NCBI GenBank assembly: GCA_039796575.1
Contig: JBDKJP010000060.1
Location: forward strand, 1-64,000
Length of the DNA stretch: 64,000 nucleotides
Origin: UBA668 sp039796575
GTDB lineage: Bacteria > Actinomycetota > Acidimicrobiia > Acidimicrobiales > Ilumatobacteraceae
Direction of reading: 5' to 3'
Position 1 is the first letter of the stretch, and the number at the start of each line of letters is the position of its first letter. The notes under the pieces were generated by a model. That model was not told the origin of the DNA. It saw only the letters and a program-made list of their open reading frames with translations, and made no database searches. The position numbers and the translations under genes are program-made. Shown in pieces: positions 1-8,423 of the stretch.

Positions 1-114
1 CACCACCACCTCGTGACCCGCCCGCGACATCGCGCGGGCAAGACCTTCCACGTGCGCTGCGATGCCGCCCACCACGAGCGGCGGGTACTCCCACGACAGC
101 ATCAGCACGCGCAC
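1..114 (-). CDS. Glycosyltransferase family 4 protein, N-terminal fragment
   Basis: Only the first 38 codons are inside the window; the gene continues off the left edge. The visible start reads VRVLMLSWEYPPLVVGGIAA and goes on to HVEGLARAMSRAGHEVVV. This is the N-terminal Rossmann strand and glycine loop of glycogen-synthase-like GT4 enzymes; the SWEYPP and GG motifs are typical of the actinobacterial alpha-glucan/methylglucose-polysaccharide type. The GTG at 114 is chosen as start; an in-frame ATG at 102 is possible. It diverges from the glycogen branching enzyme, which supports a role in alpha-glucan synthesis. The acceptor cannot be inferred from this fragment. Confidence 0.75.
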   Translation of the reverse strand, partial: MRVLMLSWEYPPLVVGGIAAHVEGLARAMSRAGHEVVV

Positions 115-179
115 ACGGCGAACGTAGCAGTGCGCGCAGCGGCATGGACGGTGTGGCCGAGTGTGCGTAACCTTCCGGC

Positions 180-2051
180 GTGCTGTTGTCGGATCTCGAC
201 CTGTTCCTGTTCGGCGAAGGGACCCACCGTCGGCTCTGGGAGTTCCTGGGCGCGCATCCCCATGCCGACGGGGGCGTGCGCTTCGCCGTGTGGGCCCCGA
301 ACGCCGAAGCCGTCTACGCGCTCGGCGACTGGAACGGGTGGGGCGACGGCACGCCGCTGCAGCCGCAGGGGTCGAGCGGCATCTGGGCCGGCGTGTGCCC
401 CGACGCGGCGATCGGCCACCGCTACAAGTACGCGGTCGTCGCACGCGGCGGCCACACCACCGTGAAGGCCGACCCGATGGCGCGCCAGTCGGAAGTGCCG
501 CCCTCGAACGCGAGCGTCGTCCCGGCGCCCACCGCGCACGAGTGGGGCGACGGCGACTGGATGTCGGCACGCACCCGCGCCGACGGCACGCCGCTGCGCA
601 TCTACGAGGTGCACCTCGGCTCGTGGCGACCGTGGGTGGCCAACTACCGCGAGCTCGGCGAGCACCTCGCCGACCACGCGGCGAGCATGGGCTTCACCCA
701 CGTCGAGCTGCTGCCCCTCGCCGAGCATCCGTTCGGTGGTTCGTGGGGCTACCAGGTCACCGGCTACTACTCGCCCACGTCGCGGTTCGGTTCGCCCGAC
801 GACCTGCGCGCGTTCGTCGACGTGCTGCACCGCCGCGGCATCGGTGTGCTGATGGACTGGGTGCCCGCGCACTTCCCGAAGGACGAGTGGAGCCTCGCCC
901 GCTTCGACGGCACCGCGCTGTACGAGCACGCCGACCCGCGTCAGGGCGAGCACCCCGACTGGGGCACGTACGTGTTCAACTACGGCCGCACCGAGGTGCG
1001 CAACTTCCTCGTCACCAACGCCCTCTACTGGCTGCACGAGTTCCACATCGACGGCCTGCGCGTCGACGCCGTGGCGAGCATGCTGTACCTCGACTACTCG
1101 CGCAACGCCGGCGAGTGGGTGCCCAACCAGTACGGCGGCCGGGAGAACCTCGACGCCGTGCAGTTCCTGCGCGAGCTCACGTCGGTGGTCGCGCAGGAGG
1201 CGCCGTCCGCGATGGTGATCGCCGAGGAGAGCACCGCGTGGCCGAAGGTCACCGCGCCGGTCGCCGACGGCGGCCTCGGCTTCAGCCACAAGTGGAACAT
1301 GGGCTGGATGCACGACACGCTCAGCTACATGGCGCACGAGCCCGTGCACCGTAAGTACCACCACCACGAGCTCACCTTCGGTCTGCTGTACGCGTTCACC
1401 GAGCGGTTCGTGCTGCCGCTGAGCCACGACGAGGTCGTGCACGGCAAGGGCAGCCTGCTCGCCAAGATGCCGGGCGACGACTGGCAGCGCTTCGCCGGCC
1501 TGCGCGCCCTGTACGCGTGGATGTGGGCACTGCCCGGCGCGAAGTTGCTGTTCATGGGCGCGGAGCTCGCGCCGTTCACGGAGTGGAGCGAGAGCACCGG
1601 CCTGCCGTGGCACCTGCTCGACCATGCGCCGCACCGCGGGGTGCGCGACCTGCTCGCCGACCTGAACCATCAGGCCGCCGCGTGGCCGGCGCTGTACGAG
1701 CGCGACCACGAGCCCACCGGCTTCCAGTGGCTCGACGCCGACGACGGCGACCGTTCGATGTTCTCGTTCCTGCGGTGGGGCTACGCCGGCGGCACCGCCG
1801 TGGCGTGCGTCGCCAACTTCACCCCGGTGCCGCGCCCCGGCCACCTGGTGGGTGTGCCGTGGGCCGGTGAGTGGGAGTTGCTGGTCGACACCGATTCGCC
1901 CGCGTGGGGCGGCAGCGGCTTCACCGGCTACTCGCTCGACGGCACCCGGTTCACGGCCACCGACGACGTGGCGTGGCAGGGCCAGCCGGCCAGCGTCGCC
2001 GTCGACGTGCCGCCGTTGAGCGTGGTGTGGTTGGGGTCTCGTCGCCCGTGA
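180..2051 (+). CDS. glgB: 1,4-alpha-glucan branching enzyme
   Basis: This 623-residue GH13 enzyme cuts alpha-1,4 chains and rejoins them as alpha-1,6 branches during glycogen synthesis in the cytoplasm. A CBM48-like N-terminal module (about residues 25-110, with VWAPNAEAVYALGDWNGW) precedes the catalytic barrel. Family motifs are present: DGLRVDAVAS with nucleophile D296, VIAEES with acid/base E349, and LSHDEVVHGK with D417. It lacks the extra N-terminal domain of longer GlgB proteins. The start is a GTG at 180. It is divergent from the GT4 gene, and its stop overlaps the azlC-like start (GTGA), although the functions differ. Confidence 0.93.
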   Translation: MLLSDLDLFLFGEGTHRRLWEFLGAHPHADGGVRFAVWAPNAEAVYALGDWNGWGDGTPLQPQGSSGIWAGVCPDAAIGHRYKYAVVARGGHTTVKADPMARQSEVPPSNASVVPAPTAHEWGDGDWMSARTRADGTPLRIYEVHLGSWRPWVANYRELGEHLADHAASMGFTHVELLPLAEHPFGGSWGYQVTGYYSPTSRFGSPDDLRAFVDVLHRRGIGVLMDWVPAHFPKDEWSLARFDGTALYEHADPRQGEHPDWGTYVFNYGRTEVRNFLVTNALYWLHEFHIDGLRVDAVASMLYLDYSRNAGEWVPNQYGGRENLDAVQFLRELTSVVAQEAPSAMVIAEESTAWPKVTAPVADGGLGFSHKWNMGWMHDTLSYMAHEPVHRKYHHHELTFGLLYAFTERFVLPLSHDEVVHGKGSLLAKMPGDDWQRFAGLRALYAWMWALPGAKLLFMGAELAPFTEWSESTGLPWHLLDHAPHRGVRDLLADLNHQAAAWPALYERDHEPTGFQWLDADDGDRSMFSFLRWGYAGGTAVACVANFTPVPRPGHLVGVPWAGEWELLVDTDSPAWGGSGFTGYSLDGTRFTATDDVAWQGQPASVAVDVPPLSVVWLGSRRP

Positions 2052-2740
2052 GGCACATGCTGCGCGACCCGCGCATGCGACAGGTGATCGGTGCGTGCGT
2101 CACGCTCGGGTTCGCGGTCGGTGTGTTCGCCATCGCGTTCGGCGTGAGCGCCGTCAGCGCCGGCGCCAGCGTGTCGCAGGCGTGCGCGATGTCGCTGCTC
2201 GTGTTCACCGGCGCGTCGCAGTTCTCGGCGGTCAGCGTGATCGGGTCGGGCGGCACGGCGGCGGCTGCGTTCGGCGGTGCCGCGGTGCTCGCGGCGCGCA
2301 ACGGCGTGTACGGCCTCGCGATGTCGCCGCACCTGCAGGGGTCGCTCGGCACGCGACTCGTGGCCGCGCAGCTCACCATCGACGAGTCGACCGCCATGGC
2401 CGTCGCGCAGGACGACCCGGCGCACCGGCGTGCAGCGTTCTGGGTGACCGGCGCGAGCGTCTACGTGTTCTGGAACACCGGCACGCTCATCGGGGCGTTG
2501 CTGGGCTCGGCCGTGAACCCCGAGAAGTTCGGTCTCGACGCAGCGTTCCCCGCCGCGTTCGTCGCGATCCTGTTCCCCATGTTGCGCGAACGTGTGCCGC
2601 GGCGAGCGGCCGTCACTGGTGCACTGGTGTGCCTCGCGCTCATCCCGTTCGTACCGGTGGGCGTGCCCATCCTGTGCGCCACCGTCGGTGTGCTGTTCGG
2701 TCTGCCCGAGCCTGCCGACGGCGAGGCGGTGCCGTCATGA
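2048..2740 (+). CDS. azlC: AzlC family branched-chain amino acid exporter, large subunit
   Basis: This 230-residue membrane protein is the large subunit of the two-part AzlCD exporter for branched-chain amino acids. The family signature region SLLVFTGASQFSAVSVIGSG and later RNGVYGLAMSP are present, with several hydrophobic helices. The GTG at 2048 overlaps the glgB stop by four bases and sets the N-terminus as VRHMLRDPRMR; a longer in-frame extension into glgB is not plausible. It is followed by azlD with an ATGA overlap. Substrate specificity is inferred from the family and fits the many leucine and isoleucine genes elsewhere in the window. Confidence 0.88.
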   Translation: MRHMLRDPRMRQVIGACVTLGFAVGVFAIAFGVSAVSAGASVSQACAMSLLVFTGASQFSAVSVIGSGGTAAAAFGGAAVLAARNGVYGLAMSPHLQGSLGTRLVAAQLTIDESTAMAVAQDDPAHRRAAFWVTGASVYVFWNTGTLIGALLGSAVNPEKFGLDAAFPAAFVAILFPMLRERVPRRAAVTGALVCLALIPFVPVGVPILCATVGVLFGLPEPADGEAVPS

Positions 2741-3039
2741 GTTGGAGGTTGGTGTTCGTCCTCGCGGGCACGGCATACCTGTTCAAGGTGCTCGGGCTGG
2801 TGGTGATCGGCGACCGCACGCTGCCGCCGCCGGTGGCGCGCTGCCTGGCCCTCATCCCTGCGGCGCTGCTCGCGGCCATCGTGGTGAAGGACACGTTCAG
2901 CGTCGGGCAGGACCTCGTGCTGGACGCCCGGGCGCTCGGTGTGGGCGCGGCAGCACTGGCGGCGTGGCGGAAGGTGCCGCTGATCGGCGTCATCGTGATC
3001 GGCGCCGCCGTCACAGCGCTCGCCCGCGCCCTCGCCTGA
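2737..3039 (+). CDS. azlD: AzlD family transporter small subunit
   Basis: This 100-residue protein has four hydrophobic segments, the size and pattern of AzlD, the partner of AzlC in branched-chain amino acid export. Motifs such as GTAYLFKVLG and PPPVARCLALIPAALLAAIV match the family. The ATG at 2737 overlaps the azlC stop (ATGA), which indicates translational coupling and stoichiometric synthesis. No separate promoter is visible. Confidence 0.85.
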   Translation: MSWRLVFVLAGTAYLFKVLGLVVIGDRTLPPPVARCLALIPAALLAAIVVKDTFSVGQDLVLDARALGVGAAALAAWRKVPLIGVIVIGAAVTALARALA

Positions 3040-3064
3040 CGCGCCCGGTGACGGCCTGCCGAAC

Positions 3065-3385
3065 TCAGGCGTCGCCGTCGACGAGGTCCTCGCGCACTGC
3101 GAGGGCGCCCTCGGCGGTGATCTCGTCGTCGCTGAACTCGCCGTCGCCGTCGACGTCGACACCGGTCACGGTGACCGACTCGATGACGTCGGCCTCGCCG
3201 TCGCCGTCGACGTCGACCGCGGTGACGGTGGTCTGCTGCACGATGTCGATGGTGCCGTCGCCGTCGACATCGACCAGGTGCGTGGTGGTCTCGCGCACGG
3301 CGTCGATGGTGCCGTCACCGTCGAGGTCGATGTACTCGGTCTCGACCGTGGTCTCGATGCTGGCGTTGTCGGGAGTGTCGCTCAT
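3065..3385 (-). CDS. Small acidic protein with four DxDGDG repeats
   Basis: This 106-residue protein is very acidic and has no signal peptide or membrane segment. From about residue 19 it holds four tandem units of 19 residues, each opening with [IV]D[LV]DGDG and continuing with a Thr/Val-rich strand (for example VDVDGDGTIDIVQQTTVTA). The DxDxDG loop is the calcium-binding signature of EF-hand, dockerin and thrombospondin type 3 repeats, but the 19-residue period is not a standard EF-hand pair. Calcium binding is an inference. The start is ATG 3385; an ATG at 3397 is also in frame. It converges on azlD, and its partner is unknown. Confidence 0.7.
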   Translation of the reverse strand: MSDTPDNASIETTVETEYIDLDGDGTIDAVRETTTHLVDVDGDGTIDIVQQTTVTAVDVDGDGEADVIESVTVTGVDVDGDGEFSDDEITAEGALAVREDLVDGDA

Positions 3386-3426
3386 CGGGCGAGTCAATCA
3401 CCTCGAGCGCGCTGGACGCAATGGCG

Positions 3427-3870
3427 TCATGGCGCTTCGACGATGCGGCGCAGGTTCTTCAGGTTGCGACGCCAGATCGGCCCGAGCGCGACCTTGCCGC
3501 CGATCCAGGCGCCGAGCGGGCCGCCCATCCACCACGGGAAGGTGAGGTCCTCGGCCCACGTGAACCGGGTGCGGCGGCCGAGGTCGATGGGCTCGAGCGT
3601 GAAGCGGCCGACGCCGGTGACGAGGCCGGTGTGGCGCACGCCCATCACCTCGCCGGGCACCCACTCGGTGATCTCCATCCGGTCGACCAACGAGAACGGG
3701 CCTACCTTGGTGTCGCACAGGAACTCGGTGCCGACGCCGCGGGTCTGTTCGCTGGTGAAGCGGATGGCGACCGCGTCGTGCATCCACTCGACGTGGTGCT
3801 CGACGGGCTCGACGACCTCCCAGACGCGCGCAGGGGTGGCGTCGATCTCGATGCCGACGACGATGCCCAT
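3427..3870 (-). CDS. SRPBCC (START-like) family protein
   Basis: This protein of about 147 residues has the START/Bet v 1 fold pattern: an N-terminal strand (IVVGIEIDATPARVWEVVEP), a ligand-cavity middle, and a C-terminal long helix (WIGGKVALGPIWRRNLKNLR). The family binds lipids or other hydrophobic ligands, or acts as cyclase/dehydrase. No catalytic residue can be assigned. It starts 13 nt after the galT stop, so the two are probably co-transcribed. ATG 3870 is taken as start; a GTG directly upstream at 3873 is equivalent. Confidence 0.75.
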   Translation of the reverse strand: MGIVVGIEIDATPARVWEVVEPVEHHVEWMHDAVAIRFTSEQTRGVGTEFLCDTKVGPFSLVDRMEITEWVPGEVMGVRHTGLVTGVGRFTLEPIDLGRRTRFTWAEDLTFPWWMGGPLGAWIGGKVALGPIWRRNLKNLRRIVEAP

Positions 3871-3883
3871 CACGAACCCCGGG

Positions 3884-4867
3884 TCAGGCTTCGACCGACA
3901 CCTTGCGCAACTGCTCGGCGGCGAGCTCGGGCGGCACGATGTTGATCATGACGCCCGTGCCGCGCTCGAAGCCCGCCGTGGTGACGAGCTTCGGGAACAG
4001 GTGCACGTGCCAGTGGTACGCACCCGTGTAGTGGTGGGGTGCGGTGTGGAAGACCAGGTTGTACGCCACGTCGCCGTGGATCTCGCGCAGCGCGACGAGC
4101 GAGTCGCGCACCGCCATGCCCATGCCCTTCAGCGTCTCGTCGCTGCTGTCGGTGAGGTGCAGGTCGTGGGCGCGGGGGATGATGAGCAGCTCGTACGGCG
4201 AACCGGCCCAGTACGGGCTGACGGCGACGACGTCGTCGTTCGCGAACAGCACGCGCTTGCCGTCGACCAGTTCGGCCTCGATGGTGGCGCAGAGGATGCA
4301 GCCGCCCTCGAACCGCGAGAACGCACGCTGCTCCTCGAGGATCTCGCCCGGCACGAACGGCAGACCGAGCAGCTGGCCGTGCGGGTGGGCCAGCGACGCG
4401 CCGGCCTCGCGACCGTGGTTGATGATGGCCTGCGTGTAGCGGACGTTCTTGCTGGCCGAGTGCTCCTGGAGCCGACGGCTGAGCATCTGCATCATCTGCG
4501 CGGCGTCGTCGTCGGTGAGGAGGTGGGTGCCGCCGACGTGGTCGGGCGTGTACACGAACACCTCGTGGATGCCGCTGGCCTCGGCCTCGACGTGCACCGG
4601 ACCGAGGTGGTGCACCGCGAACGGCTCGTCGCCGTCGAAGGCCGGGTACAGGTTGGGGATGAGGCGCATCCGCCAGTGGCCGCCCTCGTCGAGCGTCTCG
4701 AGCGCCGGCAGGGTGGCTTCCTCGTTGCCGGGGCAGAACGGACACGGACGATCGGGCTCGGCCTCGACCTGCACCGTGCGCGGCGCGAAGTCGGACGGAC
4801 GCTTGGCCCGGTCGGCGACGATGGTGACCCACCGGCCGGTGAGGGGGTTCAGGCGAAGTTGGCTCAC
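3884..4867 (-). CDS. galT: Galactose-1-phosphate uridylyltransferase (GalT/HIT superfamily)
   Basis: This 327-residue HIT-superfamily nucleotidyltransferase exchanges UMP between UDP-glucose and galactose-1-phosphate in the Leloir pathway. Seen in the sequence: CPFC at residues 42-45 and a second Cys pair at 190 and 193 (probable metal ligands), and the active-site triad H161-P-H163-G-Q165. The C-terminal half contains the second HIT repeat with HWHVHLFPK. The start is GTG 4867. No galK or galE is nearby, so a related sugar-nucleotide transfer such as ADP-glucose phosphorylase activity cannot be excluded. It leads a short operon with the SRPBCC gene. Confidence 0.85.
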   Translation of the reverse strand: MSQLRLNPLTGRWVTIVADRAKRPSDFAPRTVQVEAEPDRPCPFCPGNEEATLPALETLDEGGHWRMRLIPNLYPAFDGDEPFAVHHLGPVHVEAEASGIHEVFVYTPDHVGGTHLLTDDDAAQMMQMLSRRLQEHSASKNVRYTQAIINHGREAGASLAHPHGQLLGLPFVPGEILEEQRAFSRFEGGCILCATIEAELVDGKRVLFANDDVVAVSPYWAGSPYELLIIPRAHDLHLTDSSDETLKGMGMAVRDSLVALREIHGDVAYNLVFHTAPHHYTGAYHWHVHLFPKLVTTAGFERGTGVMINIVPPELAAEQLRKVSVEA

Positions 4868-4926
4868 AGCACGATCAGCCTACGACCATTCGTTCGCACA
4901 GGGGCGGACGTGCTCCAAAACAGATG

Positions 4927-5658
4927 TCACCGCCGGTACACGCTCACGTGACGTGAGCTGTCCGGCCCGAAGGGTGTGCGATCGAAGCCCGACCAGCGGT
5001 CGGTGAGGTGCAGACCGGCGACCGCCGCCATCTCGTCGAGCTGCGCCGGCGTGGCCCAGCGGATGCTCCACGGGCGCAGCTTCACGCCGCCGAGCTCGGT
5101 GATGTCGACGTACTGGCCCTCGGCGGTCTGGGCGTCCGGATCGGAGGTGCTGACGCTGAGCACCACCCGATCGGCGGTCACGGAACGCACCGTCACGCTG
5201 GAGGCGGCGTCGGGTGCCACCTCGGGCACGAACGCCTCGACGGCGAACGTCCCGCCCGGGGCGAGGCGCTCTGCCACGGCGCGGAAGCACGCCTGCTGCC
5301 GTTCGGCGGTGAGCAGGCTGAACAGGGTGTTGTACGCCACGAACACCAGCGAGAACGGGCCGTCGGGCAGACCATCGACCATGTCGCCGACCACCACGGT
5401 GACGTCGTCGCCACCGGGCTTGCCGCGCAGCCGGTCGAGCATCGCTGTGCTGGTGTCGACCCCCGTGACCGACAGCCCGCGGTGGGCGAGCGGGGCGGCC
5501 AGCCGGCCCGTGCCGACGCCGAGCTCGAGCACGCGACCACCGGCGGCCAGCGCGGCGAGGGTGACGGTGGTGGCGTCGACATCGGTGATGTCGGCGTACC
5601 AGTCGTCGTACACGTCGGCGAACCCGTCGCCGTAGCTCTCGTCGTGGTAGCCGCGCAT
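4927..5658 (-). CDS. Class I SAM-dependent methyltransferase
   Basis: This 243-residue protein has a Rossmann methyltransferase core. Motif I is VLELGVGTGRLAAPLA (about residues 43-58), followed by the acidic strand end TGVDTSTAMLDRL and the motif-II region GDMVDGLPDGPFSLVFVAYNTLFSL. The C-terminal half is a substrate lid, and no specific substrate class is recognisable. The start is ATG 5658. It diverges from the first gene of the MoxR cluster with a very short intergenic gap, so the two promoters must overlap. Confidence 0.8.
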   Translation of the reverse strand: MRGYHDESYGDGFADVYDDWYADITDVDATTVTLAALAAGGRVLELGVGTGRLAAPLAHRGLSVTGVDTSTAMLDRLRGKPGGDDVTVVVGDMVDGLPDGPFSLVFVAYNTLFSLLTAERQQACFRAVAERLAPGGTFAVEAFVPEVAPDAASSVTVRSVTADRVVLSVSTSDPDAQTAEGQYVDITELGGVKLRPWSIRWATPAQLDEMAAVAGLHLTDRWSGFDRTPFGPDSSRHVSVYRR

Positions 5659-5686
5659 CCCCTCATCTTCGGTCAGAATGGGCGCC

Positions 5687-6574
5687 GTGAGCCAGTGGGA
5701 CGCGAGCGCGAGACCGAACGCCCCGCGCTTGCGGCGCAGTGACCGGCTGGTCATCGGCTCGTTCGACGGCGCCGCGCACGTGTTCCAACGCCATGCCCGA
5801 TCCGTCGTCCTCGGGTCGGCGGTGCTGATGGTGCCGATGATGGTGCTCAACCTGCTGCTGTCGGTGGTGGCGTTCCGCGACTTCGAGTCGTTCGACTCGC
5901 TGTTCGCCGACAAGGGCTTCGTGGGGGTGGAGAGCAGCACGGTGTTCTTCGCCGTGCTGGTGCAGTCGTTCACCGCGCATCTCCTGGGTGCGTACGCCGC
6001 GGTGTTCGTGGTCGACCACCAGATGGGTGGTGTGCCGGGCATGCGCGCCGGGTTGGTCGCCGTGGCGCGTCGCCTGCCGATGCTGCTGCTCACCTGGGTG
6101 TTCACACACTGGTGGGCCGTGCTCATCGCGCTCCTCGCGGTCAACGCCCCGGTCCTCGCTGCGGGCGCGTTCGTGTTCATCGCGCCCGTGGCCGGACTGC
6201 TGTCGGCGTTCGTGCTGGTGGTCGTGCCGGTGCTGATGACCGAGGGGTCGGGGCTCCGTGGCATCGGCCGGGCCATCCGGCTGGTCCGCACCCGCTTCGG
6301 TGCCGCGTATGGCTTCGTGGTGCTGTGTGCGATGCTCGGCGGTTCGCTGTTCGCGTTCATCGGGCAGCTGCCGGCGCTGCTCGAGTCGACCGGCCTGGTG
6401 ACGTTCGGGTCGATCGGTTACCTCGTGCAGGGCGTGGCCGTGCAGGTGGCATTGCTGGTGGTGCTCCCGCTCATCGCGGTCGCGACGGCGCAGTTCTACC
6501 TGCAGTTGCGCGTGCACGTGGAGGGGCTCGACCTCGTGCTGGCCGCCGACCGGGCGTTCGGGGCGGGCCGATGA
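5687..6574 (+). CDS. Multi-pass membrane protein, first gene of the MoxR cluster
   Basis: This protein of about 295 residues has an N-terminal cytoplasmic stretch (SDRLVIGSFDGAAHVFQRHA) and roughly six hydrophobic helices, with a cytoplasmic RAIRLVRTRFG segment typical of DUF975-like or glycerophosphoryl-diesterase membrane-domain proteins. The stop overlaps the DUF4129 gene start (ATGA). Mycobacteria carry a comparable membrane gene just ahead of their DUF4350-MoxR-DUF58 genes. A -10-like CAGAAT lies 7 nt before the GTG at 5687, so a leaderless mRNA is possible; ATG 5678 is the alternative start. Confidence 0.75.
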   Translation: MSQWDASARPNAPRLRRSDRLVIGSFDGAAHVFQRHARSVVLGSAVLMVPMMVLNLLLSVVAFRDFESFDSLFADKGFVGVESSTVFFAVLVQSFTAHLLGAYAAVFVVDHQMGGVPGMRAGLVAVARRLPMLLLTWVFTHWWAVLIALLAVNAPVLAAGAFVFIAPVAGLLSAFVLVVVPVLMTEGSGLRGIGRAIRLVRTRFGAAYGFVVLCAMLGGSLFAFIGQLPALLESTGLVTFGSIGYLVQGVAVQVALLVVLPLIAVATAQFYLQLRVHVEGLDLVLAADRAFGAGR

Positions 6575-7254
6575 TCCGTTCGCTGGCGGTGCACTGGCTG
6601 CTGGCCGCACCGGTACCGGTCGACCCGGGTGTGCTCGACACCGTCGCGCAGGACCCCGACGACGTGCGCGAGCAGGCGTGCCGCATCGTCGAGGCGTCGC
6701 CGGGTGTGTGCAGCCCGCCGACCACCACCATCGCGAAGCCGTCGGGAGGCGGCTTCGATCTCTCGTTCCTCGGGGTGCTGTTCTGGGTGCTGCTCTTCGT
6801 GGGGGTGGTGCTGCTGCTGGTCGCGTTGATGCGTGCGCTCGACCGGCGATCACCCACGCGTCGCCGCACGAAGAAGAAGGCTGCGTCGGACACGGTCGAC
6901 GACGAACTGGAGACCGGGTTCGTCCAGATCGACCGGTCGCGCGAGCCCACCGACTGGCGGTCCGAGGCCGAGGGGCATCGTCGCGCCGGCCGCTACCGCG
7001 ACGCGTTGCGGTGCCGCTACCGCGCGCTGGTGGGCGACCTCGCCCGGCGCGGTCTGATCGACGAGATCCCCGGCCGCACCACGGGTGAGGAGCGCGCCCA
7101 GCTCCGCGTGGTGCGACCCGGTGCGGGCGAGCCGTTCGACGCGGCCGCCGACCTTTTCGACGACGCCTGGTACGGCCACGCCGAGGTCGGGGCCGACGAC
7201 GACGACCGGTTCCAGGCGCTCGAACGCGACGTGCTCGCCGGGGTGCAGCGATGA
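6571..7254 (+). CDS. DUF4129 domain-containing membrane protein
   Basis: This 227-residue protein has an N-terminal hydrophobic start (possible signal peptide), an extracytoplasmic segment with two Cys, one strong transmembrane helix (LGVLFWVLLFVGVVLLLVAL, about residues 67-87), a basic stop-transfer stretch, and a cytoplasmic DUF4129 domain (DWRSEAEGHRRAGRYRDALR...YRALVGDLARRGLID). DUF4129 proteins recur beside transglutaminase-like, DUF58 and MoxR genes and are thought to act in envelope protein assembly. It overlaps both neighbours by ATGA, showing tight coupling. No enzymatic motif is visible. Confidence 0.8.
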   Translation: MIRSLAVHWLLAAPVPVDPGVLDTVAQDPDDVREQACRIVEASPGVCSPPTTTIAKPSGGGFDLSFLGVLFWVLLFVGVVLLLVALMRALDRRSPTRRRTKKKAASDTVDDELETGFVQIDRSREPTDWRSEAEGHRRAGRYRDALRCRYRALVGDLARRGLIDEIPGRTTGEERAQLRVVRPGAGEPFDAAADLFDDAWYGHAEVGADDDDRFQALERDVLAGVQR

Positions 7255-8423
7255 GTGCCCGCCGGGTCACCGCCGACGCGGGCAACGGCGCAAAGTCGGC
7301 CCTCGCCGTCGTGGTCGTGCTGCTCATCGCCGTCGGGATGATGTTGCTGCTGCGGGCCTCGCCGTCGACCGATCCGTTCGACCCGCGCAGCGGCTCGGAG
7401 GACGGCGCACGCGGGTTGGTGGTGCTGCTCGAGCGCTTCGGTGCCGACGTGGAGGTCAGCCGATCGGTGCCCGACGGGTCGGACGTGCGGCGCGTGCTCG
7501 TGCTGCAGGACCGAATGGGCGACGACCAGCGTGCCGAGCTGCAGCGCTGGGTGCGCGACGGCGGCATCCTGGTGATGGCCGACCCCGACAGCCCACTGGC
7601 CGGCCCGTCCGTGGGCACCATCACGGGTGAGGGGTTCGTGCCCTCGGGCGAGGTGGCCGACGAGATCAACGTGCCGCTCGGGCCGTGCACCATCGGTGCG
7701 TTGCGGCACCTGCGCGGCCTCTACGTCGAGGACGGTGTGCGGTTCCCCGTCGACCCTGCTGCCGCGTCGTGCTTCGCCACCGGCGATCGAGCGTTCGCCG
7801 TGCTGCGCCCCGACGGCGACGGTGCCGTCGTGCAGCTGGGCGACAACTCGTTCCTCACGAACCGCTTCCTCCGCTACGCCGACAACGGTGGCCTCGCCAC
7901 CGCGCTGCTGGCGCCCGAGGAGGGTGCGCAGGTCACCATCCTCGTCGGTTCGGAGGCGCCGGCCACCTCCGCCGACATCGGCAGCGGTGAGCAGACCCTG
8001 CTCGACCTCGTGCGTCCCGGTGTGTGGATGGCGATCGCGCAGCTGGCGATCGCGTTCCTCGTGTTCGCGATGTCGCGTGCGGTGCGCCCGGGGCGTCCCG
8101 TGCGCGAGCCCGACCAGGTGCCCATCGCCGGCAGCGAGCTCGTGGCGGCCACGGGCCGGCTGATGCAGCGTGCACGGCACCACGAGCGCGCCGGCGCGCT
8201 GCTGCGCGCCGAGCTGCATCGCGAGCTGTGCGCTGCGACGCGCACACCCGCCGCCGCCCCGATCGACGTGCTCGACGCGGCGGTGGCCGCGCGCAGCTCG
8301 GTGGCGCCCGGCAGCGTCGTCGCCGTGCTGCAGACCGAGACGACCGACGAGCAGCAACTGCTCGACCTCACCCATCGAATCCAGGAGATCAGGGATCTCG
8401 TCACCGAAGGAGCCCACCAGTGA
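7251..8423 (+). CDS. DUF4350 domain-containing protein
   Basis: This 390-residue protein has an N-terminal transmembrane helix (residues 15-35), a DUF4350 domain with a GATase1-like fold (GARGLVVLLERFGADVEVS, then VLVLQDRMGDDQRAELQRWV, then GGILVMADP), a second transmembrane helix near residues 260-278, and a cytoplasmic tail. The equivalent mycobacterial gene is Rv3691, directly upstream of moxR2 (established synteny). The ATG at 7251 overlaps the DUF4129 stop, and its stop overlaps the moxR GTG start. It is probably a structural partner of the MoxR ATPase; no activity is assigned. Confidence 0.83.
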   Translation: MSARRVTADAGNGAKSALAVVVVLLIAVGMMLLLRASPSTDPFDPRSGSEDGARGLVVLLERFGADVEVSRSVPDGSDVRRVLVLQDRMGDDQRAELQRWVRDGGILVMADPDSPLAGPSVGTITGEGFVPSGEVADEINVPLGPCTIGALRHLRGLYVEDGVRFPVDPAAASCFATGDRAFAVLRPDGDGAVVQLGDNSFLTNRFLRYADNGGLATALLAPEEGAQVTILVGSEAPATSADIGSGEQTLLDLVRPGVWMAIAQLAIAFLVFAMSRAVRPGRPVREPDQVPIAGSELVAATGRLMQRARHHERAGALLRAELHRELCAATRTPAAAPIDVLDAAVAARSSVAPGSVVAVLQTETTDEQQLLDLTHRIQEIRDLVTEGAHQ

